The position numbers were made by a program, and so were the translations under genes. Below, in pieces: positions 9,061 to 20,659 of a DNA stretch of 64,000 nt. The notes below the pieces were generated by a model. It ran no database searches. It worked only from the letters and a program-made list of their open reading frames with translations, and had not been told where the DNA came from. Position 1 is the first letter of the stretch. Each line of letters begins with the position of its first letter. This stretch comes from Sacculina carcini. Lineage: Eukaryota > Arthropoda > Thecostraca > Sacculinidae. The stretch lies in assembly GCA_916048095.2 (NCBI GenBank), contig OU696571.1, forward strand, positions 745,001 through 809,000, given 5' to 3'.

Positions 9061-9607
9061 AAGTAACAGTGAGTAACAGTGACAACAGTTAGTAAACGAT
9101 AACAGTGACAACAGTGAGTAACTGTGAGTAACAGTGAGTAACTGTGACAACAGTGAGTAACAGTGAGTAACTGTGAGTAACAGTGAAAACAGTGAGTAAC
9201 TGTGACAACAGTGAGTAACTGTGAGTAACAGTGAGTAACTGTGACAACAGTGAGTAACAGTGAGTAACTGTGAGTAACAGTGAGTAACTGTGACAACAGT
9301 GAGTAACAGTAAGTAACAGTGAGTAACAGTAAGTAACAGTGACAACAGTGAGTAACAGTGACAACAGTGAGTAACAGTGACAACAGTGAGTAACAGTGAT
9401 AACAGTGAGTAACAGTGAGTAACAGTGAGTAACAGTGAGTAACAGTGATAACAGTGAGTAGCAGTGACAACAGTGAGTAAACAATACCAGTGAGTAGCAG
9501 TGACAACAGTGAGTAACAGTGATAACAGTGAGTAACAGTGAGTAACAGTGAGTAACAGTGATAACAGTGAGTAGCAGTGATAACAGTGAGTAAACGATAA
9601 CAGTTAA
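9061..9607. repeat. 9/10-bp satellite, U1
   Basis: Interspersed 10-bp (AGTAACAGTG) and 9-bp (ACAACAGTG) units in the intron between exons 1 and 2. Long minus-strand frames rich in LLTVTHCYS are artefacts of this repeat. Confidence 0.92.
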
Positions 9608-10091
9608 CGATAGCAGGATGTGTGAGAAAAAAAAGAAATAAAAAATTCACAAGATATACTAAAATTTAACATAAAATATAAAAACATATTTTGTATATTA
9701 AGCGTACAACAGCAGATGCGTTGGACATAAATATTGTTGAGTATGGAAGTGATATGAGCAGCAAAGGTACGGCCCGTTGTACATCGTCATTATTCATTCA
9801 ATAAATTGACAGCACCGGAGACATACCCACAGACACCTTCATATGCTTGCACAGGGCGCATATACATTATGCAAATTATATGCAATGTATTCATGAGATT
9901 TACAACATTGGTACATAACTTTCCATCCGCTCAGTGTTGAAATGAAAAATATTCCTGCAAAAAAGTCAGAGTTTTTATTTATAAATGTCAAGCTTTAACC
10001 AAATATACAAGCATATATAAAGTTAACAGAAAAGCTTACAAAAATAGCAAAGTTAAAGACATATATATAAGCATATATATATACTCTATAT

Positions 10092-10357
10092 CAGTGATCG
10101 GTAACCTTTTTCTCACTGATTTCCCACTTCTTAATGAGCCATCATTTCATTTTCCACACGTTTTCAACTGATAAATTCAATAAATTCAGTTGTTACATAA
10201 AAGTGGATGTCAAGAGGTCAATAGAAACAAAAATAAACGAATTTGAATTGATAAATACACACACATAGTTCTCCTGTTCTGTCCGACCTTTAGCTTCCCA
10301 CTTGGCAACTCTTCCATTCCCCACCAGTGGGAATTCACCACAAGTTTAGAACCAATG
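10092..10357 (-). mobile_element. hAT-like MITE-2, U1 (266 bp, inverted relative to MITE-1)
   Basis: Reverse-complement copy of the MITE-1 family (for example CCCACTTCTTAATGAGCCAT). It starts CAGTGATCGGTAACC and ends TTTAGAACCAATG. Flanks CTCTATAT and CACTATAT match at 7 of 8 bases. Confidence 0.75.
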
Positions 10358-10569
10358 CACTATATTATGGTATACATCATTGGCAGGAACCCTTCACAGT
10401 GAGAGTCAGATGAAACTGATGGAAGTAGGTGACGAGCCGGAGAGAAACTCTGAATCTCACACTACTACTACTAATTATAATAATGACAATAATAATAAAT
10501 ATTAAATGTAAAAGTAGTTCAATAATATATTTTATTTAGGAGAGCTTATGATTTATTGGAATTTCTTGT

Positions 10570-10690
10570 CTACTTTTAGATGGAAGTCTGCGGGCCGGAT
10601 TGCAATAATAAAGCATAGCAGTGTGGCGGGTCGGACTAAGCTGAGCCTTCGCGGTCCGGGTGTGGCCCGCCCCTGGTCTTTAAATGTTTC
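10570..10690. mobile_element. GC-rich hAT-type remnant, U1
   Basis: GCGGGCCGGAT and GGTCCGGGTGTGGCCCGC, about 90 bp apart, form inverted arms like those inside many hAT elements. It stands out from AT-rich flanks. Present in all units (about 22350, 32810, 42400, 55770). Confidence 0.3.
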
Positions 10691-11315
10691 ACTTGGTTAC
10701 CAGTGGTATAGTATACTAGTGGCATCTTCAGTCTGTTAGTGTACTGCTGTACTAGAAGCTGAACAGATAGTATAGATGGTGCTGAAAGCTAGTCAGAATG
10801 ACCACACAGTGACTATAACTATGCTTCATCACAAGTGCTTGTATGTTTCCCCAAGAGGTCAGCTTAGTCTTGTCCAAGACGAAAACTCTAGCTGAAAATA
10901 TTTGAAAGTTCTTGAAATTACACGCAATACGTCAAAATTTCATTATATTGAACTTGGTATTCAAACAAAATATTGCTCACAAATATTTAATACAAGAAAA
11001 TGAATGATACTTTGAAAATTAACAATACAAGCGAACTACGTCGTATTTTACTAGATAAATATAATTGACATGAAGCATACACTGAGGGAATTTGAAATTA
11101 TATACTTGAATAATACACCCGTAATATTTTCCCTAGTATAGTATCTTTTAAAAATGGAAATTTTCGCTTAATATTGGATAAGTTCAAACATTGTCCATCA
11201 AAATTTGGATTGTACATTAAAACATTTAACTACAAGATGCCCAAGTCATGTGATGTGCACATTAATTTAAATCACACTATAATTAAGCCGAAACATTAAT
11301 AAATGTTGCATTTAC

Positions 11316-11430
11316 CGTTCTAATTGTCTTTGATATGATATTATCCAGGTAATATATGTTAGATTGGTCTGGTATTGTTCGTAACAATGCTGGTATTCCA
11401 AATCTTGCACCAACACTATCTCACCGTCTT
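11316..11430 (-). CDS. CTLD gene exon 1 (first one located), U1
   Basis: Exon of 115 nt with a strong pyrimidine-rich acceptor (TTCTATTTCTTCAATTCCAG) and donor GTAAAT. Reading: two bases, 37 codons (DGEIVLVQDLEYQHCYEQYQ, then TNLTYITWIISYQRQLE), two bases. The last two bases pair with the first base of exon 2 to give Arg. NLT is a possible N-glycosylation site. The preceding exon must end in phase 1 and was not found. About 2.3 kb of intron separates it from exon 2. Confidence 0.55.
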
Positions 11431-12435
11431 CTGGAATTGAAGAAATAGAAGAAAACAAATTTGTATTTGCATAAGTCATGCCCCTGGCTCGCTGCTCCTT
11501 CAATTGCCTTCACCCGGCAATTACGGTCTCATTGTGCGTGTGAGTGTGTGTGTCTGTGTGTGTGTGTGTGTGTGTATGTGTGTGTGTATGTGTGTATGTG
11601 TCTGTGTGTATGTGTGTGTGTGTCGACACATTTTCCATGTGCTGGCTATACCCGAGCCCGTGCTAAACCGCCAGGATCAAGTGTTCAAGCGCCGCAGCTA
11701 ATGCATCTGGGCGGTTTGCTGCGTATGAAGCATGGATACACATCACTGCGAGGATGTCACGTGACTCAGGTCAGGCCAGGTCATGACACACGTTTGCCAG
11801 TGACATTTAATCGTCCCATGTGCACACACACACACACACACACATGTCAACTTAGCGCTGGCAAAGCTGTAGTTACGCAGCCTGTGTGTGTGTGTGTCGT
11901 ATGATGAATGAGTCGAGTATTGTGCTGGCCTCTTATTATCGGACAAATGGCCACCTCAATCACTCGTCTTCGGCACTGATAATCACCTTATCTGTGTCAT
12001 TTTCAGGTCTGAATAAGTTTCCTCCATTCACAAGAGACGGGATGAACAGAAATGAGAGAGAGAGAGAGTGTGTGTGTGTGGAAGAGATAGTCATGTGCCG
12101 AAATATATTTGAAAAACTAACGAACACAAACGCTCACATTTAGTTAACATATATAATTATCTTATTAACTATAATATTACTTATTAATTATATTCTTATA
12201 TTCTTATTATCTTATTAGATTATAATATAAATATTAACATTATTAATTATCTCCAATTATGGGAATTTAGTGCCAAATTTGGTAGATAAATTAATTGATT
12301 GTGAATATTTTCGTATAAATTCGCGCATCTTACCGAGTTTATTTTTATTACTATCAACACTCTCTAAGTCAGTGGTTCGTGACTTGTGAGCTACCTGACT
12401 GGTGACTCACGTGTGGTGTCTTATTAAGCCTACGA

Positions 12436-12470
<35 letters not shown>

Positions 12471-12524
12471 CAGGTGTATGTGTGAGAACCAACTTCATAA
12501 AGTCGCATATCAAGTCTGTGGGCG
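11431..12524. other. Region upstream of exon 1, U1
   Basis: TG tract 11536-11623, CA tract 11820-11843, a GA/GT tract near 12055-12080, and AT-rich DNA 12140-12260. A pyrimidine-rich acceptor-like CATTTTCAG lies at about 12006 on the plus strand. On the minus strand the short reading NLFRPENDTDK resembles a CTLD helix region but lacks convincing splice sites. No gene can be called. Confidence 0.4.
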
Positions 12525-13093
12525 TTGGTGGTGTCGTGTCAGTGGTGGTGTGTCAGTGGTGTCGTGTCAGTGGTGTCGTGTCAGTGGTGTCGTGTCAGTG
12601 GTGGCGTGTTAGTGGTGGTGTGTCAGTGGTGTCGTGTCAGTGGTGGTGTGTTAGTGGTGGTGTGTTAGTGGTGTCGTGTGTCAGTGGTGTTGTGTCAGTG
12701 GTAGTGTGTTAGTGGTGGTGTGTTAGTGGTGTCGTGTCAGTGGTGTTGTGTTAGTGGTGGAGTGTGTTAGTAGTGGCGTGTCAGTGGTGTTGTGTTAGTG
12801 GTAGTGTATCAGTGGTAGTGTGTTAGTGGTGGTGTTAATGGTGGTGTGTTAGTGGTGTCGTGTCAGTGGTGGTGTGTTAGTGGTGTCGTGTCAGTGGTAG
12901 TGTGTTAGTGGTGGTGTGTTAGTGGTGTCGTGTGTCAGTGGTGTTGTGTTAGTGGTAGTGTGCCAGTGGTGGAGTGTGTTAGTAGTGGCGTGTTAGTGGT
13001 GGTGTGTCAGTGGTGTCGTGTCAGTGGTGGTGTGTTAGTGGTGTCGTGTGTTAGTGGTATTGTGCCAGTGGTGGAGTGTTAGTGTTGTCGTGT
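12525..13093. repeat. 14-bp G/T-rich satellite, U1, left block
   Basis: Units such as GTGTCGTGTCAGTG with GTGGTGTGTTAGTG and 16-bp variants. Interrupted to the right by the LINE, then the hAT-like element; it continues at 14273-14780 and 16373-16830. Confidence 0.93.
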
Positions 13094-14272
13094 TAATAAT
13101 AATAATAATAATAATAGCATTTATTGCAATCGCAACATAATAGGCGCTTTTCATTGCAATAATCAACACACACAAAAAAAAAGAATAAAAAAGAAAGAAA
13201 AGAAGAGACACAAATTTATAGACAGATAGGAAGCAATTTTTCAAAAGAGTTTCCAGGCAAAATAATTAAGTCTTCTGTGTCCCGCATCAGTATTCGTCCT
13301 CGGAATTGATATTGTGTTCGTATGACGTAGGATATTCGACTGGAGATTGCGTATTTGGATTGTACGGTATAGCTGTGCTGGTCGCTGCGTTTTGAAGATC
13401 ATAGATAGAAGTCGTTTTCTATTGTTCGTGATGAGTTGTTCAAAGGTCGGCAATTGTAGTAATTCGTATGCTGATGAAATTTGGTCGTATTTCCTCTTGT
13501 TAGATAGGATTCGGGCGCAAAAATTCAGTATTCGTTGTAGTCGTCGAAGCTGCGTGATTCCGGCTGTTCCATACACCGTACTACAAAATGACAATATCGA
13601 TAGTATGAATGCGTTGATCATGGTGCGGTGTGTGCATTCAGGCAGACTCGACTTCGCATGGTTGATGCATAACAAAATGCCAGTAGATTTTCTCACTAGT
13701 TGGTCTATGTGTTGGTTGAACTGTAGGTGCTTGTCAAGGTGCATGCCCAATACTTTCATTGATGTTTGCTGTTGTATTATATTTCCATTGAAAACTATGC
13801 TTATTTCAGGATACCCGTTCAGCAAGTACTTTGTTCCAAAAACTGCAAGTTGGGTTTTGACAGGGTTAATCTTTATTCTGTTCGTTCGGTAATAATCAGC
13901 CAATTCTTCAAGTTGGTGCTCTAACTGTCGGATGGTGCGATGCAGGTTATATTTCGTTGTCGTTATCATAATGTTCGTGTCATCGGCGTATTGCACTAAC
14001 TGAAATCTGCTCTCGTCGTCTGGAAAATAGCATGATAAGTCGTTAGCGTATATGAGAAATAAAGCGCAGCTGAGACTACCGCCCTGGAAGATAGATAATT
14101 TTTCGGTAGTTGTTTTTATATCGGATATGTGAGTCGACTGTCTGGATGTCTTATTCGCACCTGTTGTGAATGGTCTGACAGATAGTTTGCGAACCAGCTC
14201 GAGTCAATGTTGAGTGCTTCCATCTTAGTGAGAAGGATGTCGTGGTGCACAATATCAAAGCATTTTATCAAA
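13094..14272 (-). mobile_element. 5'-truncated LINE, CR1/Jockey type, U1
   Basis: On the minus strand: RT palm and thumb from FDIVHHDILL through QGGSLSCALFL and QYADDTN to ILNFCARIL, then stop, 3' UTR and a (TTA)n tail. The first two-thirds of the ORF is absent, the usual 5' truncation. Relative to U3, one base is missing near 14126, which separates the N-terminal part from the 251-codon remainder (13241-13996). Inserted in the 14-bp satellite. Confidence 0.85.
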
Positions 14273-14780
14273 GTTAGTGGTGTCGTGTGTTAGTGGTGTC
14301 GTGTCAGTGGTGGTGTGTTAGTGGTGTCGTGTGTTAGTGGTGTCGTGTGTTAGTGGTGGTGTGCTAGTGGTGGAGTGTTAGTGGTGGTGTGTGTTAGTGG
14401 TAGTGTGTTAGTGGTGTTGTGTCAGTGGTGTCGTGTTAGTGGTGTCGTGTCAGTGGTGGTGTATCAGTGGTGTCGTGTCAGTAGTGGTGTGTTATTGGTA
14501 GTGTGTTAGTGGTGGTGTGTTAGTAGTGGCGTATCAGTGGTGGTGTGTCGGTGGTGTCGTGTCAGTGGTGGTGTGTCAGTGGTGTCGTGTCAGTGGTGGT
14601 GTGTCAGTGGTGGTGTGTTAATGGTGTCGTGTCAGTGGTGTCGTGTCAGTGGTGGTGTGTTAGTGGTGGCGTGTTAGTGGTGGAGTGTGTCAGTGGTGGT
14701 GTATCAGTGGTGTCGTGTCAGTGGTGGCGTGTCAGTGGTGTCGTGTCGGTGGTGGTGTGTTAGTAGTGGCGTGTTAGTGG
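14273..14780. repeat. 14-bp G/T-rich satellite, U1, middle block
   Basis: Same satellite as 12525-13093, between the LINE and the hAT-like insertion. Confidence 0.93.
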
Positions 14781-16372
14781 AAGAGATGCGACCTCAAAAA
14801 AAACCGACGGTTTTTTTTAAAAAAAAAACGTTTTTTTTTCCAAAAAAAACCGCGACCAAAAAAAAACACGTTCTTTTTGGTTTTTTTGAAGAGTCATGCA
14901 AAGAATTCAAATTATGGAAATGATATATTTGGGATGTTAAATGAATTATTTTTATCAACACATGGGTTATTCATGCTATTAGTGTCCCTATCAAATTGAA
15001 TTATCATTAAATATGCACAATATAATTGTTATAATGTGTCTGAAAGACCTAATATCATTGTTTGCACAGTACTGTGCGGCACTTCTATGTACAGTACAGT
15101 TTTGCATTCAATTATTGAGTTAATCATTGTGTAAGAAAGCAGGGTTTGAGAACCGTTTTTTATGCTAAAATCTGAAACTGTTTTAAAAAAACAACAGGTG
15201 GCATAATTTATTTTTATTTTTTTCACATTAACTTTTTACTGCCAGAAATTAACTACGTTGGTTATAATAAGTTTCATCATTTCATTCAGTAGATCAATTA
15301 TTTGCAAATATAAGAGTACAAACACTGCAAATATTTACACAAATACTACGAATATGCACACAAACTTAGTGTCCCTAATGAGGCTACGAATAAAAGCGGG
15401 TCGCAGTGGCAACGGACCAGAAAAACGGACAATATTTTCGTGTAGGAAAAAAACAACTGAGGAAATATATTTGATGTACAAAAAAGTATTTGAACACAAA
15501 TAACTACATCAAAGAAACCATCATCCATAAAACCAGTTCTAAAAACAGGTTACTAATAAAAAAACAGTTAATTTGGTTAAACTTTCCTTGATCTGCCGCC
15601 AATTTTTTTCGCATTCTCTACATCTACGAAAACAGTTTTTCCAAAAAATATATTTTGAAAAAAAACCATGGTTTAAAAGAACAGTTTAAATTAAGTGGTT
15701 TAACCAGCCGCTTATACGTACCAGCAGGCTACTTGCTATACAAATGTTATTTGAACGTACATCAATCAAATCTATCTTACATAGATACTGTTTTAGAAAA
15801 CATTGTTTCATTAAAAAAGCGTTAGTTTGCATGACCGTTTGTCAAAAAAAAACACTTGACCAACCAATTAGCTTGTCTTGTTCTGCTGCCAACATTTTCT
15901 GGACCTGTACATTAATAAAACGAATTTAAAACCAGTTTGAAAAACATCATTGCATTTTTTCATAAAAAACATGGTTTCTTTTCAAAAAACATGATTATTC
16001 AATGAATTTGTTTTGTTATGCTGTCAAATTATTTCAAATATCCACATAATTAAAACCATCTTTAAAAACATGGGTTTTCTCAATGAAAAAAAACTTAACC
16101 ACCGGACCCGGATGCACTTTCAAACAGTCTCCTGAGGTATTTATTGATAACTATTCTTGTTTTTTATACTATTATCAAATTTTCTTTGAAATAAGACACG
16201 TAAAGATGTACAAAACATCAATTGAACTAATTTCTATGTACTAAAATCTAACATCCGATGACAATTGGGGCTAATTCTAAAAAAACCAAAAAAAACAAAA
16301 AAAAACTAAAAAAAACATGTTTTTTTTGCAAAAAAAACCGCAACAAAAAAAAACGGTTTTTTTGCATCACTA
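14781..16372. mobile_element. Non-autonomous hAT-like insertion, U1 (1592 bp)
   Basis: Flanked by the exact 8-bp duplication GTTAGTGG (14773-14780 and 16373-16380). Ends AAGAGATGC and, reversed, TAGTGATGC form an imperfect inverted repeat followed by A/T homopolymer runs with CCG. The interior is AT-rich with repeated AAAACATGGTTT-like stretches and no credible transposase. U2 and U3 carry the uninterrupted satellite at this site. Confidence 0.8.
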
Positions 16373-16830
16373 GTTAGTGGTGGAGTGTGTTAGTGGTGTC
16401 GTGTCAGTGGTGTTGTGTCAGTGGTGTCGTGTCAGTGGTGGTGTGTCAGTGGTGTCGTGTCAGTGGTGGTGTGTCAGTGGTGTCGTGTCAGTGGTGGTGT
16501 GTCAGTGGTGGTGTGTTAGTGGTGTCGTGTTAGTGGTGTCGTGTCAGTGGTGGTGTGTTAGTGGTGGCGTGTTAGTGGTGGAGTGTGTCAGTGGTGGTGT
16601 ATCATTGGTGTCGTGTCAGTGGTGGCGTGTCAGTGGTGTCGTGTCAGTGGTGGAGTGTGTCAGTGGTGGAGTGTCAGTGGTGGCGTGTCAGTGGTGGTGT
16701 GTCAGTGGTAGTTTGTCAGTGGTGGAGTGTGTCAGTGGTGGAGTGTGTTAGTAGTGGCGTGTCAGTGGTGTTGTGTCAGTGGTGGTGTGTCAGTGGTGGT
16801 GTGTTATTGGTGTCGTGTCAGTGGTGTCAG
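16373..16830. repeat. 14-bp G/T-rich satellite, U1, right block
   Basis: Continues the satellite after the insertion and ends at GTGTCAG before unit-specific DNA. Confidence 0.93.
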
Positions 16831-17034
16831 TAAATTTAATATGTACAAGAATTAAGAGTACAAAATATTAAATTGAATAAGGAACAGACTGGAGCCAAAA
16901 AGAGTAGAAGTTGTGACATTTTGTTTGAAATATTGCCAATCTGAATGTTGACCTCAATTTTTCAGTGAAGATCATGAATTGGTATGTGCGTTCATGTGAC
17001 ATTTTCAAAGTGCAAAATGTGTGTGTGTGTGTAT

Positions 17035-17089
<55 letters not shown>

Positions 17090-17267
17090 AGGGTGTGTGT
17101 GTTGATCGTGTTGAGCCGTATACCGCACCCTTCAATGCGCCAGCAAAAGCCAATAACTTTTGCACTCAAGCAGACACACATACACACACATTGGTCAATA
17201 CAGACTATATCGGCTTAATTTTTCAAGGGAATGTGCGTAGAAGACACTAAAAAAACTGAGGGAAACA
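16831..17267. other. Conserved non-repeat segment between satellites, U1/U2 junction
   Basis: Conserved at 27475-27925, 37225-37670 and 48661-49103. It holds a TG tract (17018-17100) and two exon-like hints on the plus strand: TTTTTCAG|TGAAGATCATGAATTG|GTATGT, a 16-nt microexon if real, and a frame after GTGTCAG reading VDRVEPYTAPFNAPAKANNF. A minus-strand frame (ERTYQFMIFTEKLRSTF) overlaps the first. No assignment is possible. Confidence 0.3.
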
Positions 17268-17682
17268 CGTCTGTTACATCATGTATCATGTCATGTCTGT
17301 TATATCATGTATCATGTCATGTCTGTTATATCATGTATCAAGTAATGTCTGTTATATCATGTATCAAGTAATGTCTGTTATATCATGTATCAAGTCATGT
17401 CTGTTATATCATGTATCATGTCATGTCTGTTATATCATGTATCAAGTCATGTCTGTTATATCATGTATCATGTCATGTCTGTTATATCATGTATCAAGTC
17501 ATGTCTGTTATATCATGTATCAAGTCATGTCTGTTATATCATATATCAAGTCATGTCTGTTATATCGTGTATCAAGTCATGTCTGTTATATCATGTATCA
17601 AGTCATGTCTGTTATATCATGTATCAAGTCATGTCTGTTATATCATGTATCAAGTCATGTCTGTTATATCATGTAACAAGTA
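17268..17682. repeat. 26-bp satellite, U2, about 16 copies
   Basis: Same unit as at 5841, at the U1/U2 junction. Confidence 0.93.
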
Positions 17683-17887
17683 ATTGTTTTTTTGACTGCT
17701 AACATACCTGCTATTTTATGCTATAATTATTATGTCTAGCAATAAACGCGTTTTCAATTTTATATTGGCTTTAATCTGGAAATATTGTCCTATCATGACA
17801 GAGGAAGTTTATATTAACAGAAAATTTATCACGTAATACACAACGGCATGAAACAATCATAAACACACATTGCCTTTATAATAACTG

Positions 17888-17898
17888 TTTATTTTATT
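17888..17898 (-). terminator. Polyadenylation signal pair, U2 CTLD gene
   Basis: Two overlapping AATAAA hexamers on the minus strand, about 86-96 nt past the stop of the CTLD exon. Type A units have no AATAAA here. Confidence 0.55.
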
Positions 17899-17983
17899 AA
17901 TGCTCAATTTGCTTGACAAATTATTACGCTTTTTAAAAAGAAAACATACATCATGCATGTATATATCCTTACATACAAATGCA

Positions 17984-18412
17984 CTATCCTTCGAGCCAAT
18001 CTTGGCTGTGAATTTCACACAGGAATGCACGTTTGGGCTTAAAGATGTTATCGTGCGATCTCCTCGCCTCCCACACACCATCACGAAACACCACGGTGTA
18101 AGCACTGTTTACCTCTAGCTTTGTGTCTCGCTGGAAGTTTGAGAAATTCAGTGGCTGGCTGATCGAGGAAGATGTGTGCAAAAAACGCTCGCCGCCATTT
18201 TTGAACACGTTGATCAACAGGCTTTTCCTGTTGGCTAGAAATTCGACACAAATGTTGTCTGTTTCGTCTTCGGGCAGTGCCACATGTGCGAAAATATTAT
18301 CCTCATGGCATATTGAATTTGCTCCGTGCAAGTCTGCTGTCATATCAAGGTGTCGCTTGTAGCATTTTGCACCACAGTTCATATATCCGTCAGGACACGC
18401 CATGTACGCCGT
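17984..18412 (-). CDS. CTLD terminal exon, U2 (type B)
   Basis: 142 codons, phase 0, same acceptor as U1. Type B differs from type A mainly in the first half: DMTADLHGANSICHEDNIFA replaces the type A stretch, and VEFLANRKSLLINVF follows. The variable C-terminal patches read EARRSHDNIFK and CEIHSQDWLEG. All six Cys and the core Trp are kept and no break is seen. Confidence 0.75.
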   Translation of the reverse strand, partial: TAYMACPDGYMNCGAKCYKRHLDMTADLHGANSICHEDNIFAHVALPEDETDNICVEFLANRKSLLINVFKNGGERFLHTSSSISQPLNFSNFQRDTKLEVNSAYTVVFRDGVWEARRSHDNIFKPKRAFLCEIHSQDWLEG

Positions 18413-18422
18413 CTGTAACAGA

Positions 18423-18643
<221 letters not shown>

Positions 18644-18747
18644 AAACTATTAACTTGCACATTTCTCATTTTGTTTTGCTTTGATATAATTAATTATTAC
18701 TATTTGTCGCATCCCAACTGTTCAATTATACAAACTATACTATATAC

Positions 18748-18830
18748 CAGTGGTTCTTAACCTGTGTGGAAAATGAAGAGATGGCTCATTAAGAAGTGGG
18801 GGATCAGTGAAATAATGTTGAGAACTCCTG
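18748..18830 (+). mobile_element. hAT-like MITE-1, U2, internally deleted (83 bp)
   Basis: Both ends match MITE-1 of U1 but about 183 bp of the interior are absent. The same deletion is in U5. Confidence 0.75.
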
Positions 18831-19759
18831 GTCTAGACAAATGGTTAATCTGATATTTGTTCGGATTATTCATGCGCAAGTACACGCATGGGTCCGGTAT
18901 AATTTTTGAAGAGAATTAATTGTTGCTAAACCCACTCAAAAATCGTAGACTAGCATTGGAAAAAAACTCACAGCTTCAGCATATGCGAGTGAAATTAACA
19001 AAACACATGCGTTGAGTAATTTCATCTGAAAAAACAAACATTTGCACAATAACATACTGACACTAAAATACTGGCACAATAATACTGACACAATATCACT
19101 GACACAATAATACTGACACAATATCACTGACACAATATCACTGACACAATATCAATGACATAAAATGTTCTGGTGTAATACAAATATAATACAATATTTT
19201 GTATTAAATATATGATTAAAAAAATAGAGAATCAAATTTGAAAATCCATTTACACGTTGTTTGTTCACTGGGAGTTACGTTAATACAAAAAGAACGTTGA
19301 AAACAAAGTGTCCGCTGAGTTTTGTTTGGTTAAAATCGGTAAATTATTGATCAGAGTATTTTGTCTTAAAAACTCCACCAAGATCACAAAAATCTGATTG
19401 ACAAACACAATTTTATTAATGCTGTTATTATCATACAAGGTGAGATGGGAAGTGTCGCTTGGGTGCAGTATGGAGTGAACGCTCACCTTTCTGAGGTAGC
19501 ACGGACAATGCACAATAACCACCACCAACTGACTGACTGTCTGTCTGACTGACTGACTGATATCATCCTACAATCATACTACCACTAATACCACCACACC
19601 TGCTTCAGCACACCAATTTTCAACATGCAGGATATTGACGTCACGTGCTAGACAAAGGAGTGGAGTGCTGCTGATAATACAAGACGTTCAACACAAAACC
19701 AACTGATAAGAAGGTGCTTGAAGACAAACAGGAAAAACTGGCTTTTATAATTGTAATAG

Positions 19760-20056
19760 AAGGCACGAAATATAGTTTTCTTGATGAAAAGTAAAATTTA
19801 TCCTGTCATTGACTTTGCTTGCATAAATTTCTTGCTTGACCTCGTTTATCTGCTTCATTCTCAAATCAACAGGAAATATTGTCCATTTTCTCAATTTTGC
19901 TCTAATTTCCTGAAACCATTCTTAGCATTTTCTGTGCTTTTCACGTCGTATACCGTTACCTATATTATGTTCTGGTGTCTTCAAGACAATCCAGTTATTA
20001 TACCAGCGAGGACTAAGGGAAATATTGCAAATTTATTCACGTTCAAACTTAGATAA
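19760..20056 (+). CDS. Possible AIG1/FAR-17a-like exon, U2
   Basis: Counterpart of 8166-8462, open, same acceptor-like site. See U1 for the reasoning and its limits. Confidence 0.28.
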   Translation, partial: KARNIVFLMKSKIYPVIDFACINFLLDLVYLLHSQINRKYCPFSQFCSNFLKPFLAFSVLFTSYTVTYIMFWCLQDNPVIIPARTKGNIANLFTFKLR

Positions 20057-20440
20057 TATTATAAAAAAAACAATTGTTTATGTCAGGCTGTATAATCTTG
20101 GAAACTAATTATTTTTGGGATTGACATTTCAATTACCAATCTATCAGTATTTTTTTCACAATATATGGCACAATACATTATAACAATCATAACAAATGCC
20201 TATTTTTCACTGCTTTTAAATACTTTTGTTTTCGTTTAGCACGTAAATATACGCAAATTGACAGTGAAAAGTGTTTATTGTTTGCTTGTGGTGGTGGTGT
20301 TTTGTTTCAGACATTCAATCCAAATGCACCGGCTTGAAAGTGAATCGAAAATATACTGCACGAGTCCCTGAACAATTTCATCTTGAGCAAAATGTAATGT
20401 TTGCAACAAAGAAGAAAATGTTCATGTTTTGAAGGCTTAC

Positions 20441-20585
20441 TTTAATCTTAAGAATTAGGTCATCGAAAATCAAATTTTTGGCAACGCACATTATTTTCCC
20501 CCAGCTCTTTAATACCACCAAAGCAAGATCAGAACGATATTCCTGTGTTGCAATGTATTTAATGAATGCCACACCTCTTGTGCAA
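20441..20585 (-). CDS. CTLD gene exon 2, U2
   Basis: 145 nt, open, splice sites as in U1. The last residues are LKIK instead of LKNE, as in U4 and U5. Confidence 0.55.
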
Positions 20586-20659
20586 CTAGGATATATACAA
20601 TAACACCAACAACAGTGTCTTTGTAGAACGCCAATACAGAACACAGGCCCGGAATGAAG

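Noticed and set aside
11985-12060. Minus-strand CTLD-like reading NLFRPENDTDK as the missing upstream exon
   Set aside because: The motif resembles ALPEDETDN, but no acceptor or donor gives the phase required by exon 1, and it is too short to trust.
13347-13892. 181-codon plus-strand frame repeated in the units
   Set aside because: It is the antisense shadow of the LINE reverse-transcriptase frame.
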